Of a stretch of 64,000 nt of DNA, positions 57,067-64,000 are shown piece after piece (the first letter of the stretch is position 1; each line of letters begins with the position of its first letter). Position numbers and translations under genes: made by a program. The notes under the pieces are model-generated. The model made no database searches, was not told the DNA's origin, and saw only the letters and a program-made list of their open reading frames with translations. The stretch covers positions 744,001 through 808,000 of the forward strand of contig CAWCNI010000002.1 of the NCBI GenBank assembly GCA_963796915.1, in the 5' to 3' direction. This DNA is from JAENWD01 sp963796915. GTDB lineage: Bacteria > Acidobacteriota > Vicinamibacteria > Vicinamibacterales > JAENWD01.

Positions 57067-57948
57067 ATGGGGCGCAACGGGTGGGGCATGGTCACGCTGT
57101 GTGTCGGGTTGCTCGGCGTTGGCGCGCGGCTCGACGCCGCCGACACGGCATCGGGAGCCGTCAAGGTGAGCAAGCTGGGACCGATCGGCGTGACCCACGC
57201 CGTGGCGTATCTGGTTCGCGACAGCCACGACGCGAGGAAACCTCGCACCGAGATCCTGCTGTCCGACGTCGCTGTCGATCCCACGGAGATGCGGACCGCG
57301 CTCGATCCGCACATGGTGGCGATCAACCTGCAGCCGCTCAACGATCGCAACTACGTGCTGCTCTGGGTGGACGATGCCGGCGCGGTGACGATGAACGCGA
57401 CGTTCTCGAAGACGATGACCCAGTTCATGGACGACACCACTGGAGGCCTCGCAGTGGCGTGGAAGGCCCGGACCGCGACGCGGCTCGAGGGTCATGTGAC
57501 TTCGAAGGGCACGCTGAAGACCATGGACGGGACCACCTACGTCGTCGATTTGACGTTTGCCGTCGACGTGCCGGCGGTCGTGCCGGGCACCCCGCTGCCG
57601 GCGGGCGGCGGCGAGCCGGGCAAGGCGCTGCTGGCGTATCTGGCCGCGGCGAAGAAGGGCGACTGGGCGGCGATCAAGGCTGGCTCCGGCCCGAGCGCGC
57701 TCGAGATGTTCGACAAGGACTACCACACGCCGAAGGAGAATGCCGAGGGCGCAGCGGAGATGCTCGAGGCGTGGATTCCGAAGACGAAGATGACCATCAC
57801 CGGCGGCGAGTTGAAGCCGGATGGCGCCTTTCTGAATGTCGAGGGCGAGATGTTCCCCGGCATGCGCGGGCTGTCGATCGTGCAGATGGTGAAGAAGGGG
57901 ACGACGTGGCAGTTCGAGCGCGCGGCGCGAGCGGGGATGGTGCCGTAG
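57067..57948 (+). CDS. exported protein of unknown function
   Basis: A 293-residue protein after an excellent TAGGAGGG ribosome site. The signal peptide (GMVTLCVGLLGVGARLDA) is followed by a beta domain (ILLSDVAVDPTEMRTALDPH; VTMNATFSKTMTQFMDDTTG) and a second domain KALLAYLAAAKKGDWAAIKA with MKKGTTWQFERA-type ending, like the DUF4878/NTF2-like lipoprotein domains. No family recognised with certainty. 34 bases after the DUF3592 gene; likely co-transcribed. Confidence 0.72.
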   Translation: MGRNGWGMVTLCVGLLGVGARLDAADTASGAVKVSKLGPIGVTHAVAYLVRDSHDARKPRTEILLSDVAVDPTEMRTALDPHMVAINLQPLNDRNYVLLWVDDAGAVTMNATFSKTMTQFMDDTTGGLAVAWKARTATRLEGHVTSKGTLKTMDGTTYVVDLTFAVDVPAVVPGTPLPAGGGEPGKALLAYLAAAKKGDWAAIKAGSGPSALEMFDKDYHTPKENAEGAAEMLEAWIPKTKMTITGGELKPDGAFLNVEGEMFPGMRGLSIVQMVKKGTTWQFERAARAGMVP

Positions 57949-58002
57949 GGCGTGCGACCCGCGATTCATCCGGGGCGTTTCCAACCCGGGATCGGCTTCC
58001 GG

Positions 58003-58008
58003 TAGAAT
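58003..58008 (+). promoter_or_regulatory. -10 element candidate for the IalB gene
   Basis: TAGAAT (five of six matches to TATAAT) lies 8 bases before the ATG, so the transcript would be nearly leaderless. No strong -35 is seen. Confidence 0.35.
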
Positions 58009-58016
58009 CCAGGCTC

Positions 58017-58604
58017 ATGAGGAGCATGTCCATGGTGTTGAGAAGTTCGCTGGCTCTTGTCGCGCTGCTCGGAGCCGGGTCGTCGACGGCAATCGCGGGT
58101 CAACAGGCCGCGCCGCCGGCGCAGCCGACCTCGCAGGCCCAGCAGGCGGCGCAGACGCTGCCTGGCGGGGCGAGCCAGATGCAGGAGACCCACGGCGACT
58201 GGCGCGTGACCTGCGCCCAGCCGAACGGGCAGAAGGTCTGCACCCTGTCGCAGCAGCTCGCCGACTCGAACAGCCGTCAACTGGTGCTGGGGATCGAACT
58301 GCGCAGCACGTCGGCCGACAAGGCGGAAGGCACGCTCGTTTTGCCGTTCGGCCTCGCCGTGGACAAGCCCGTCACCCTGCAGGTGGACGAAGGCGCGCCG
58401 ACGACGCTGAACTTCCGCACCTGCGTGCCGGTCGGCTGCCTGGTCCTGCTGAACTTCGACGCCGCCACGATCTCGGCGCTGCGGAAAGGCACCGTGCTCC
58501 ACGTGAAGTCGACTGCCGCGGACAGCAGCAAGGACGCCGAGTTCAAGGTGTCGCTGACAGGCTTCGGCAGCGCGATCGATCGCACCGCGGCTCTGTCGAA
58601 GTAG
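58017..58604 (+). CDS. invasion-associated locus B (IalB) family protein
   Basis: A 195-residue exported protein: signal peptide (RSSLALVALLGAGSSTAIAG), Gln/Ala/Pro-rich linker, then the IalB domain with HGDWRVTCAQPNGQKVCTLS, EGTLVLPFGLAVDKPVTLQV, RTCVPVGCLVLLNFDAATIS and LKGTV-like end. The four cysteines in VTC/VC and TCVPVGC probably form disulfides. First described in Bartonella, but common in free-living bacteria; function unclear. Convergent with the Gfo/Idh/MocA gene. Confidence 0.87.
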   Translation: MRSMSMVLRSSLALVALLGAGSSTAIAGQQAAPPAQPTSQAQQAAQTLPGGASQMQETHGDWRVTCAQPNGQKVCTLSQQLADSNSRQLVLGIELRSTSADKAEGTLVLPFGLAVDKPVTLQVDEGAPTTLNFRTCVPVGCLVLLNFDAATISALRKGTVLHVKSTAADSSKDAEFKVSLTGFGSAIDRTAALSK

Positions 58605-58652
58605 AACGGACTGACATCGATCCGTCGGCGATCGACGCCCACCCGCGCTTCA

Positions 58653-60170
58653 TCAGGCGAACAGGCTCTCCCATCCGGAGCGGTACTGCTCCCGCCTGAT
58701 GAAGCGGTTCGCCTCCGGCGAATTGCTGAATTCCATCTTGTCAGCGTCCCAGAGCAGGCGCTTGTAGGGCACGCGCAAGGCGATGCCGGCCAGCGTCACC
58801 GCCTCGGCCAGCGCGGCGACCTGCTCGAAGCTGCCGCGCGACTTGCCGCCGGTCCTGATCGCGTTCACCCACTCGTCATCCGGGGTGGTCGCGTCAATCT
58901 TCACCACTGGCATCGACGATTCGAGCGCCTCCTGTCGGCTGCGCGGGATCAGCCGCGGCTTGTTGGCGCGGAAGTCGCACAGGATCTTGCCCTTGTCGCC
59001 GATGAAGAGCATGCCCTCGTCCGACAGGTCCTCGCCGTCGTCGTACAGCTCCTCCGGCGTCTGCGGCTTCATGCCGCCGTCGTACCAGAACGTGTCCACC
59101 GACGGGCGATCCGCTGTTGCCGGATGACGCCAGCGCACCGTGCTGGCCTTCGGAAACGCGGCGAGCGACACGCGGCCGCCTTCGCTGACGTTCTGCGTGT
59201 TGACGAACGCGTCGTTGTTCGGCCGCGCCTCGACGAACGTCGGCACGCCGAGGTTGAGGATGCGATACGGCTGCCACAGGCTGTAGTGCCCCATGTCGCC
59301 GAGACATCCCGTGCCGTATGCGTACCAGCCGCGATAGACGGCAAACGTGTAACTCGGATGGTACGGACGATCGGGTTCGGGCCCCTGCCACAGCGCCCAG
59401 TTGAATCCCGGCGGCACTGGCGGCCCCGACGCGTGGTACTCCTGCATGCCCTGCGGCCAGAACGGGCGGTTGGTCCAGTTGTGCACTTCGCGCACGGTGC
59501 CAATGACCCCCGCATTGATCCATGCGGCCAGCTTGTGACGGTCCGGATTGTTGCTGTAGGCCAGCAGGTGCGACGTCGCCTTGCTCTCGCGCGCAGCCTG
59601 CACGACACGCCGCACCTCGTGGAGCACACTCGCCACCGGCTTGTGCGAGATGGCAGCCTTGCCTCTCTTCAGCGCGGAGACGTTGATGCTGCCATGCTGG
59701 TGATCGGGCGTGATGTTGACGATGCCCTGGACGTCGGGTTCCTTGTCGAACATCTCGCGGTAGTCTTCGTAGGCGCGGATGCCGCCCGGACGATTCTGCT
59801 TCTTGTAGTACGTCTCCATGATCTGCCGCGCGACCTCGCGTCCGGCATGGATGCCGGTGTCGCCGGCGCCCCATTGCGGGTCCTGCAGAAACTCGCGGAT
59901 GCGATCGCGGTTGCCGAACTCTCCCCAGTCGACGTAGTCCTGCGAGTCGCGGTTGGGATCGACCACGGCCACGAACTGCACGTCGGGCCGCGCCACCAGT
60001 CCCGTGTTCACCTGGCGTTGCGCCTGCGTGCCGCAGCCCACCTGCGCGAGCACGATCATGTCGCTCGGCGCGGTGTAGCCGGGACCGCCGAGCACACGGC
60101 GAGGGACGATGGTGAGCGCGGAGGCGGCGCCGAGCGTGCCGAGGAACGTACGGCGATCGACAGGTTTCAT
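58653..60170 (-). CDS. Gfo/Idh/MocA family oxidoreductase, Tat-exported
   Basis: A 505-residue protein with a Tat-type leader (DRRTFLGTLGAASALTIVP). The Rossmann fold has VLAQVGCGTQAQRQ, then VAVVDPNRD, GIVNITPDHQHGSINVSALK. The catalytic EKP motif reads ISHKPVA (residues 174-180): Lys177 kept, Glu replaced by His. The C-terminal GFO/IDH domain ends in GKILCDFRANKPRLIPRS and NAIRTGGKSRGSFEQVAALA. These exported proteins are very abundant in Acidobacteriota and Planctomycetes and act on sugars or sugar derivatives using bound NAD(P). Substrate unknown. Confidence 0.9.
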   Translation of the reverse strand: MKPVDRRTFLGTLGAASALTIVPRRVLGGPGYTAPSDMIVLAQVGCGTQAQRQVNTGLVARPDVQFVAVVDPNRDSQDYVDWGEFGNRDRIREFLQDPQWGAGDTGIHAGREVARQIMETYYKKQNRPGGIRAYEDYREMFDKEPDVQGIVNITPDHQHGSINVSALKRGKAAISHKPVASVLHEVRRVVQAARESKATSHLLAYSNNPDRHKLAAWINAGVIGTVREVHNWTNRPFWPQGMQEYHASGPPVPPGFNWALWQGPEPDRPYHPSYTFAVYRGWYAYGTGCLGDMGHYSLWQPYRILNLGVPTFVEARPNNDAFVNTQNVSEGGRVSLAAFPKASTVRWRHPATADRPSVDTFWYDGGMKPQTPEELYDDGEDLSDEGMLFIGDKGKILCDFRANKPRLIPRSRQEALESSMPVVKIDATTPDDEWVNAIRTGGKSRGSFEQVAALAEAVTLAGIALRVPYKRLLWDADKMEFSNSPEANRFIRREQYRSGWESLFA

Positions 60171-60290
60171 GTAAGCCTCGCTGGAGTCGGGAAGGGGGAG
60201 TATAACCCCGGCCCACTTGTCGGACAGCGACGCGAAGCGTTCGGCGTAGACGGCACGCCGCGCCGGATTTCAATCGCGTCAGGCTCGAGC

Positions 60291-61835
60291 TCAGATCGAC
60301 AGCGCACCGGCCTTCGCAGGCGCCTGCCACGATGATGAATCGACAGTGCGGTCTGATGAACGGAAACACCAGAACGCCAGCGTCAGCATCAGCAGCTGGG
60401 GAGCGATGCTGAGAAGTGCTTTTGTGGGCGGATCGAGCGGGAAATCCATCGGAATCATGACGCCGAGCACCAGCGCCGCCACAAGGAACTGCGGAATCGT
60501 CCACGTTCGAGGCACGCCGGCGGCTGCCATCAACGTGAGCAGCCACAACGCTGGAATCGTCGCGTACGTCCACGGCAGGAAGGGACTGCGCAACGTTGCC
60601 AGCAACACCACTGTCAGCCAGACCAATGGCGCGTGGCCGTCCCGCGGCGCACGTCGTGCGAGGATCACCGTCGCGACGACGGCGACGAGCATGTAGAGCG
60701 TGCCGACCAATCGCGCCGCGCCGAAGCGCATGTCGCCGATGCCGAACAGGTGCAGCTTGAAGACGATGCCCGGAATGGAGAGGTTGATGGCCACTGCGCT
60801 CGGGTTCCTGAACGCCGGGAACGCTTCGCCGCTGAGCAGGCCGGAGAAGTGCTCGCGAAACGCGGCAAACGGTTGCCATCCCATATCGATGACAGTGAGG
60901 ACCAGGAAGGCGGCCCCGAAGACTGCCGTCCACGCCAGGGCGCGCCAGTCGCGCCGGGCGAGCAGGTAGACGATGAGCAGGCCGGGATAGAGCTTCGCCA
61001 CTGTGATGAAGGCGAGCAGCGCGCCGCCAACCGCGCGCTGGCGCCGCTCGATCGCCGCCATCGCCAGCACTGAGACGGCGATCACCACGACCTGCACGTT
61101 GCCCTTCTGCAGGGTGTTGAGGGTGACGAGGGCGCCCAGCACGACCGGCGCGAGCAGCAACGCGCGGGTTCTCGCGGCCGGGGCCATCTCGCGAGCGGCC
61201 ACGAGCAGACCGGCCAGCAGGACGAGACCGCTCAGGCCGAACCACGTCGGTCGCAGTCGAAGAAATCCCGGTGCGATCAGCGACACCGCGTGTGGCGCGA
61301 GCAGGAACGGCGGTGGGTACTCATACTGATCGACCCGGAAGAGCCCCATCATCGCTGGCTTTCTCGGCTTGCCCGGATCGTCGTCTGGCGCTGCGTACAG
61401 GGCCGTGTCGTAGACGTTAGGAGTGCGCCGGACGACGTCGCCTGCGACGAAGTACGCGGTCAGGCACGAATGCCGGATCTCCCAGTCGCTCGAGGGCAGC
61501 GTGGAATATGCCGTCTGCGCCGGATCGATCATGAAGACGGCGAGACGGGAAACGAAGACGAGCGCGAGAACGCTTGCGGCCAGGCTGACGGCGAGCAGCG
61601 CGCGTGAACAGCCGCTCACGTCTATCGACACTGTCGGCCGGCGCCACTGGAGGTAGCCGACAAGCACGGCCAGCGCGCCGCCGACAACCAGCGGGACGAT
61701 CAGGCTGTTGGCGATGCCGGCGAGTGCGGCGACCAGGAAGATCGCCGTCGCCGCAGCGACGAAGAAGGCAACGATCTGGCCGGCACGCCTCGCGCCTGCC
61801 GACGAGGATCGCGGAGCGACGGCGTCGACTGGCAT
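60291..61835 (-). CDS. GT87 family (DUF2029) membrane glycosyltransferase
   Basis: A 514-residue protein with about 11 helices. GT87 features: SDWEIRHSCLTAYFVAGDVV, YEYPPPFLLAPHAV, NTLQKGNVQVVVIAV, FITVAKLYPGLLIVYLLARR, AFRNPSAVAINLSIPGIVFK. The acidic loop before YFVAGDVV and the QKGN motif are typical. Probably transfers a sugar from a polyprenyl carrier during envelope-glycan assembly. No cytosolic catalytic domain. Upstream is a 257-base gap; downstream the Gfo/Idh/MocA gene on the same strand. Confidence 0.87.
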   Translation of the reverse strand: MPVDAVAPRSSSAGARRAGQIVAFFVAAATAIFLVAALAGIANSLIVPLVVGGALAVLVGYLQWRRPTVSIDVSGCSRALLAVSLAASVLALVFVSRLAVFMIDPAQTAYSTLPSSDWEIRHSCLTAYFVAGDVVRRTPNVYDTALYAAPDDDPGKPRKPAMMGLFRVDQYEYPPPFLLAPHAVSLIAPGFLRLRPTWFGLSGLVLLAGLLVAAREMAPAARTRALLLAPVVLGALVTLNTLQKGNVQVVVIAVSVLAMAAIERRQRAVGGALLAFITVAKLYPGLLIVYLLARRDWRALAWTAVFGAAFLVLTVIDMGWQPFAAFREHFSGLLSGEAFPAFRNPSAVAINLSIPGIVFKLHLFGIGDMRFGAARLVGTLYMLVAVVATVILARRAPRDGHAPLVWLTVVLLATLRSPFLPWTYATIPALWLLTLMAAAGVPRTWTIPQFLVAALVLGVMIPMDFPLDPPTKALLSIAPQLLMLTLAFWCFRSSDRTVDSSSWQAPAKAGALSI

Positions 61836-61973
61836 CCAGATCCGCCTTTCTGAACTGCGTGGTGAGTGTTCGAGGGCGCGATGCTATCAGACTTCACACC
61901 TCTTGCTCCCTGCACATGCGCGGACTCTGCACACATGCCCGGTCCTCGGGCGGACCTGCGCTTTAGGGTGTTT

Positions 61974-62017
61974 GGCGAGGCTGACGCCATTGGGTGCTCG
62001 GCGAGACTGGCGCCGAG
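61974..62017. terminator. two tandem GC hairpins downstream of the zinc-ribbon gene
   Basis: GGCG-AGGCTGA-CGCC (61974-61988) and CTCGGCG-AGACTGG-CGCCGAG (61997-62017) are two similar hairpins with near-identical loops. A third (CCCGGC...GCCGGG, about 62065-62083) lies closer to the gene. They lie between the end of the 62093-62476 gene and the next minus-strand gene and probably terminate or stabilise its transcript. Confidence 0.45.
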
Positions 62018-62092
62018 TGCACGCTGCACCTGCCCTGAGCCCTCCCCCGTACACGCCCGGCACGCTGCGCCGGGTGCCTGTCCTGCTGCCTC

Positions 62093-62476
62093 TCACCGAA
62101 TCGGCAGCTTGCAGTTCATACAGTGGCCCGAGAAGACGTTCACCCCGCCTCGCCGCGCCATCGTGGTCGTCGCGTGCTTGTAGAACTTCGAGACGAAGAA
62201 CCCCTCGCCGCAACGCGGGCACCGACGGCCGAGGCACGCGACGAGCAACAGCCCGCCGGTGAAGAAGACTCCCAGCACGGAAAACCAGAGCGTGCGCGTC
62301 CAGGGCGCGCCGGCGACGAGGAAATGCAGTCCGCCGTTGGTCAGGCGGTTGAGCACGACGGTCACGATGACGAAGACGACCGGCGTGATTACGGCAAGGT
62401 AAGCAATCAGCCGGAAGCTGCGGATCGCCGCGAGCCGGCGTTGTATCTCGTCCGGCGGCAGGGGAGTGAAGGCCAC
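62093..62476 (-). CDS. small membrane protein with a four-cysteine zinc ribbon
   Basis: A 127-residue protein; GTG start at 62476 chosen because the upstream frame has no protein-like character. Two membrane helices (LIAYLAVITPVVFVIVTVVL; LWFSVLGVFFTGGLLLVACL) are followed by CPRCGEGFFV (Cys86, Cys89) and HCMNCKLPI (Cys119, Cys122), a CxxC...CxxC metal site. Fifteen bases after the GIDE-domain gene, same strand, so they are probably one operon. No known function. Confidence 0.75.
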   Translation of the reverse strand: MAFTPLPPDEIQRRLAAIRSFRLIAYLAVITPVVFVIVTVVLNRLTNGGLHFLVAGAPWTRTLWFSVLGVFFTGGLLLVACLGRRCPRCGEGFFVSKFYKHATTTMARRGGVNVFSGHCMNCKLPIR

Positions 62477-62490
62477 CGCAGTACCTCGCG

Positions 62491-63420
62491 TCAGCCCCGT
62501 GCGAAGAAACGGAACCACACCAGCGCGAGAGCGAGAGCGGCTGGCACGATCCCCACGAACAGCGACGCCTTCCAGCCCTTCCCGTGCACTTCGAGCAGCT
62601 TGGCCTGCGGCGTCGTCGAGAGTAGATACGGCTTGTCCGCCGGCCGGCTCAGGTGCCGCTGCGTCATCGTCCACGCCTGCTCGATCAACGTATCGAACTG
62701 CGCGTCGCCGTCCCACGCGCCACTCGCTGCAACGGCCGCGGCTCTCGGATCGTCGACTGTCTTCTCGCTCGCGACGGCCGCGTCGGCCTCACTCCCGTCC
62801 GCGTCGTCATCGTCGTCATCGGCCGGATCGATGTCGTCTCTCAGCGTCGCGAAACGCCCGAGGGCGTAGAGCGGATCGCCGGCGTAGATGCGCTCCTCCG
62901 TGTAGCGATACTTCTTGTCCGGCATGCCGTAGACGACGGCGCTGCTGACAGCGGAGGTGCCGAACGGCACCCGCTGCGGATTCCTGTCCTCCGGCGCCGG
63001 CCCTGGTCCGAACCAGACGCTGTGATCCGTGTAGGTGACCTCTGCGCCGTAGGGAATGACGACGCAGGCGCCGGAGTTGTCCTGGAGGAGAAACGGCGCG
63101 CTGCTGACGGTGTCCTGCACGACGTGCCACGAGTAGTCCTTGTGGCCCTTCTTCCACTCGTCGAGCCTGGCGTGATACCAGAGGCACGCCGCGCCGGAGA
63201 GCGGGGCCGTCAGCGTCTGGCCTTTGATTGCCTGGGCGACGCCTTCGAACTCGGCATAGCCGTCGGTGGCGAAGTTGACGTTCGATGTCGGCGTCGCGGA
63301 GATGACTGCCGCCAGCTTGCGCGAGCGGAAGGCGGCGTAGATACAGATGCCGGCCATGGCGGCCAGGATCGCGAACATGACCAGAAAGACCGGCATGGGG
63401 AGCGATTGAACGAACGTCAT
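62491..63420 (-). CDS. GIDE-domain membrane protein (bacterial MULAN/MUL1-like domain)
   Basis: A 309-residue protein with an N-terminal helix (VFLVMFAILAAMAGICIYAA), a GIDE/BAM-like domain (residues about 50-190: VAQAIKGQTLTAPLSGAACL, WYHARLDEWKKGHKDYSW, APFLLQDNSGACVVIPYGAE, YTEERIYAGDPLYALGRF), an acidic low-complexity stretch (PADDDDDDADGSEAD) and a C-terminal helix (SLFVGIVPAALALALVWFRF). The domain is that of the mitochondrial E3 ligase MUL1/GIDE, here without a RING finger. Not an E3 ligase by itself; role in bacteria unknown. It neighbours a CxxC-rich membrane protein. Confidence 0.85.
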   Translation of the reverse strand: MTFVQSLPMPVFLVMFAILAAMAGICIYAAFRSRKLAAVISATPTSNVNFATDGYAEFEGVAQAIKGQTLTAPLSGAACLWYHARLDEWKKGHKDYSWHVVQDTVSSAPFLLQDNSGACVVIPYGAEVTYTDHSVWFGPGPAPEDRNPQRVPFGTSAVSSAVVYGMPDKKYRYTEERIYAGDPLYALGRFATLRDDIDPADDDDDDADGSEADAAVASEKTVDDPRAAAVAASGAWDGDAQFDTLIEQAWTMTQRHLSRPADKPYLLSTTPQAKLLEVHGKGWKASLFVGIVPAALALALVWFRFFARG

Positions 63421-63524
63421 CGGGCCACCTCGCGGCCGGATTATGGCTGACTGGCACCCGGCGTGTCGACCCGATCGGTGTTCCTGCCGTTATCGCGAAC
63501 AAACCTGCCCGGCAGTTCAACGAA

Positions 63525-63537
63525 GTAAACGGTTTAC
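63525..63537. promoter_or_regulatory. short palindrome upstream of the last gene
   Basis: GTAAAC-G-GTTTAC is a perfect inverted repeat in the AT-rich gap between the divergent GIDE and terminal genes, about 140 bases before the ATG at 63675. Possible operator. No regulator is adjacent. Confidence 0.35.
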
Positions 63538-63674
63538 CCAGGGTAATTGAGCAATTCGACATCCTTTTGTCGCAGCGCAACGGGCAAATGCGCAGACGCG
63601 ACTATCGTGAAGCAGAACTCGACGACTTGTTACCAATTCAATACGACGATCACGCCTTTGCAGTGAGAACTATC

Positions 63675-64000
63675 ATGAAAACATTTCTAGCAACGCTTCT
63701 TTCCTTTGCACTCATTACCACGCCGCTGGCCGCCTCGCAGGCTCTGACGGAACGTCGACTGGTGGATGGCACCAAGTTCAGCGTCCGTCTGTTGGAGCCA
63801 CTGTCCTCCGGCACCGCGGACGAGGGCCAGACGGTCACCTTTGAAGTGGTGGACGATGTCCTCCTTAACGATGTGGTCATCATCAAGCAGGGCACGCCGG
63901 TCAAGGGCACCATCCTCGACGCACAGGCGAAGCGCCGGATGGGGCGCGCCGGACGGTTGGCCTACTCCGTGACGGAGACGCGCTCGGTCGATCGTCAGGC
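63675..64000 (+). CDS. exported protein of unknown function (3' end outside window)
   Basis: Open from ATG 63675 to the window end, at least 108 residues. A signal peptide (TFLATLLSFALITTPLAASQ) is followed by LVDGTKFSVRLLEPLSSGTA, QTVTFEVVDDVLLNDVVIIK and GTPVKGTILDAQAKRRMGRA. This repeated 'hides behind high-cost, then GxxVxGxVxxAxxxxRxGRxG' pattern is common in Acidobacteriota exported proteins of unknown role. Complete length and function cannot be read here. Confidence 0.7.
   Translation, partial: MKTFLATLLSFALITTPLAASQALTERRLVDGTKFSVRLLEPLSSGTADEGQTVTFEVVDDVLLNDVVIIKQGTPVKGTILDAQAKRRMGRAGRLAYSVTETRSVDRQ

Overview
This 64 kb window is GC-rich, densely coding DNA. Its gene content suggests a soil-type Acidobacteriota, most likely a Vicinamibacteria/Luteitalea-like lineage. 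That is an inference from the combination of secreted DinB-like and YfiR-like proteins, GH95/esterase clusters, a PEP-CTERM protein, PadR-linked ABC genes, TonB receptors, Tat-exported PhoD and Gfo/Idh/MocA proteins, and many GT87-type membrane glycosyltransferases. No complete tRNA, rRNA, CRISPR array or intact transposase was found.

Layout. 0-5.1 kb: the 3' part of an alpha/beta-hydrolase-tannase fusion, then a GntR(YtrA)-ABC ATPase-permease operon with a clear promoter and overlapping palindromic operator. 5.1-6.6 kb: a graveyard of gene relics (a tRNA-Ser 3' tail, the C-termini of a GIY-YIG nuclease and an aldo/keto reductase, a toxin-antitoxin scrap, a broken DUF433 gene) around an ABM-domain gene. 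6.7-13.8 kb: a carbohydrate-ester/fucoside degradation locus (secreted esterase, LacI regulator with candidate operator, GH95 alpha-L-fucosidase, two CE1-like esterases). 13.9-20.3 kb: PhoD phosphatase, an ABC transporter, PadR and DinB. 20.4-25.6 kb: a phosphotransferase, a catalytically dead HtrA-like protein and a lipoprotein, with two partial gene duplications, one internally inverted.

25.6-31 kb: an AftB-like glycosyltransferase facing a four-gene, translationally coupled cassette (small membrane protein, NodU/SxtI-type carbamoyltransferase, DUF5989, SGNH hydrolase). 31-39.1 kb: a five-gene signalling operon read right to left: TonB receptor, YfiR, CHASE8 hybrid histidine kinase, response regulator, REC-PAS-GGDEF-EAL protein. 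This looks like a receptor-to-c-di-GMP pathway. 39.3-41.7 kb: a PLP-dependent Orn/Lys/Arg-decarboxylase-like enzyme followed by an NNMT/PNMT-type methyltransferase, a plausible amine-making and N-methylating pair. 41.7-49 kb: DUF808 protein, an orphan, an AP-superfamily hydrolase coupled to a methyltransferase, a PEP-CTERM protein and a GT87 enzyme. 49-54 kb: a second carbamoyltransferase-DUF5989 module with a methyltransferase, a ferritin-like membrane protein and a divergent membrane SGNH protein. 54-64 kb: mostly uncharacterised exported or membrane proteins, IalB, a Gfo/Idh/MocA oxidoreductase, a GT87 enzyme, a zinc-ribbon membrane protein and a bacterial GIDE-domain protein.

The sequence itself needs caution. 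Many genes carry single-base frameshifts, and two patches (about 34.0-35.0 kb and 49.2-52.8 kb) carry one every 50-150 bases, mostly extra bases. The protein signal survives in alternating frames, so these look like uncorrected sequencing or consensus errors rather than decay. The genes there are annotated as full-length loci with broken frames.
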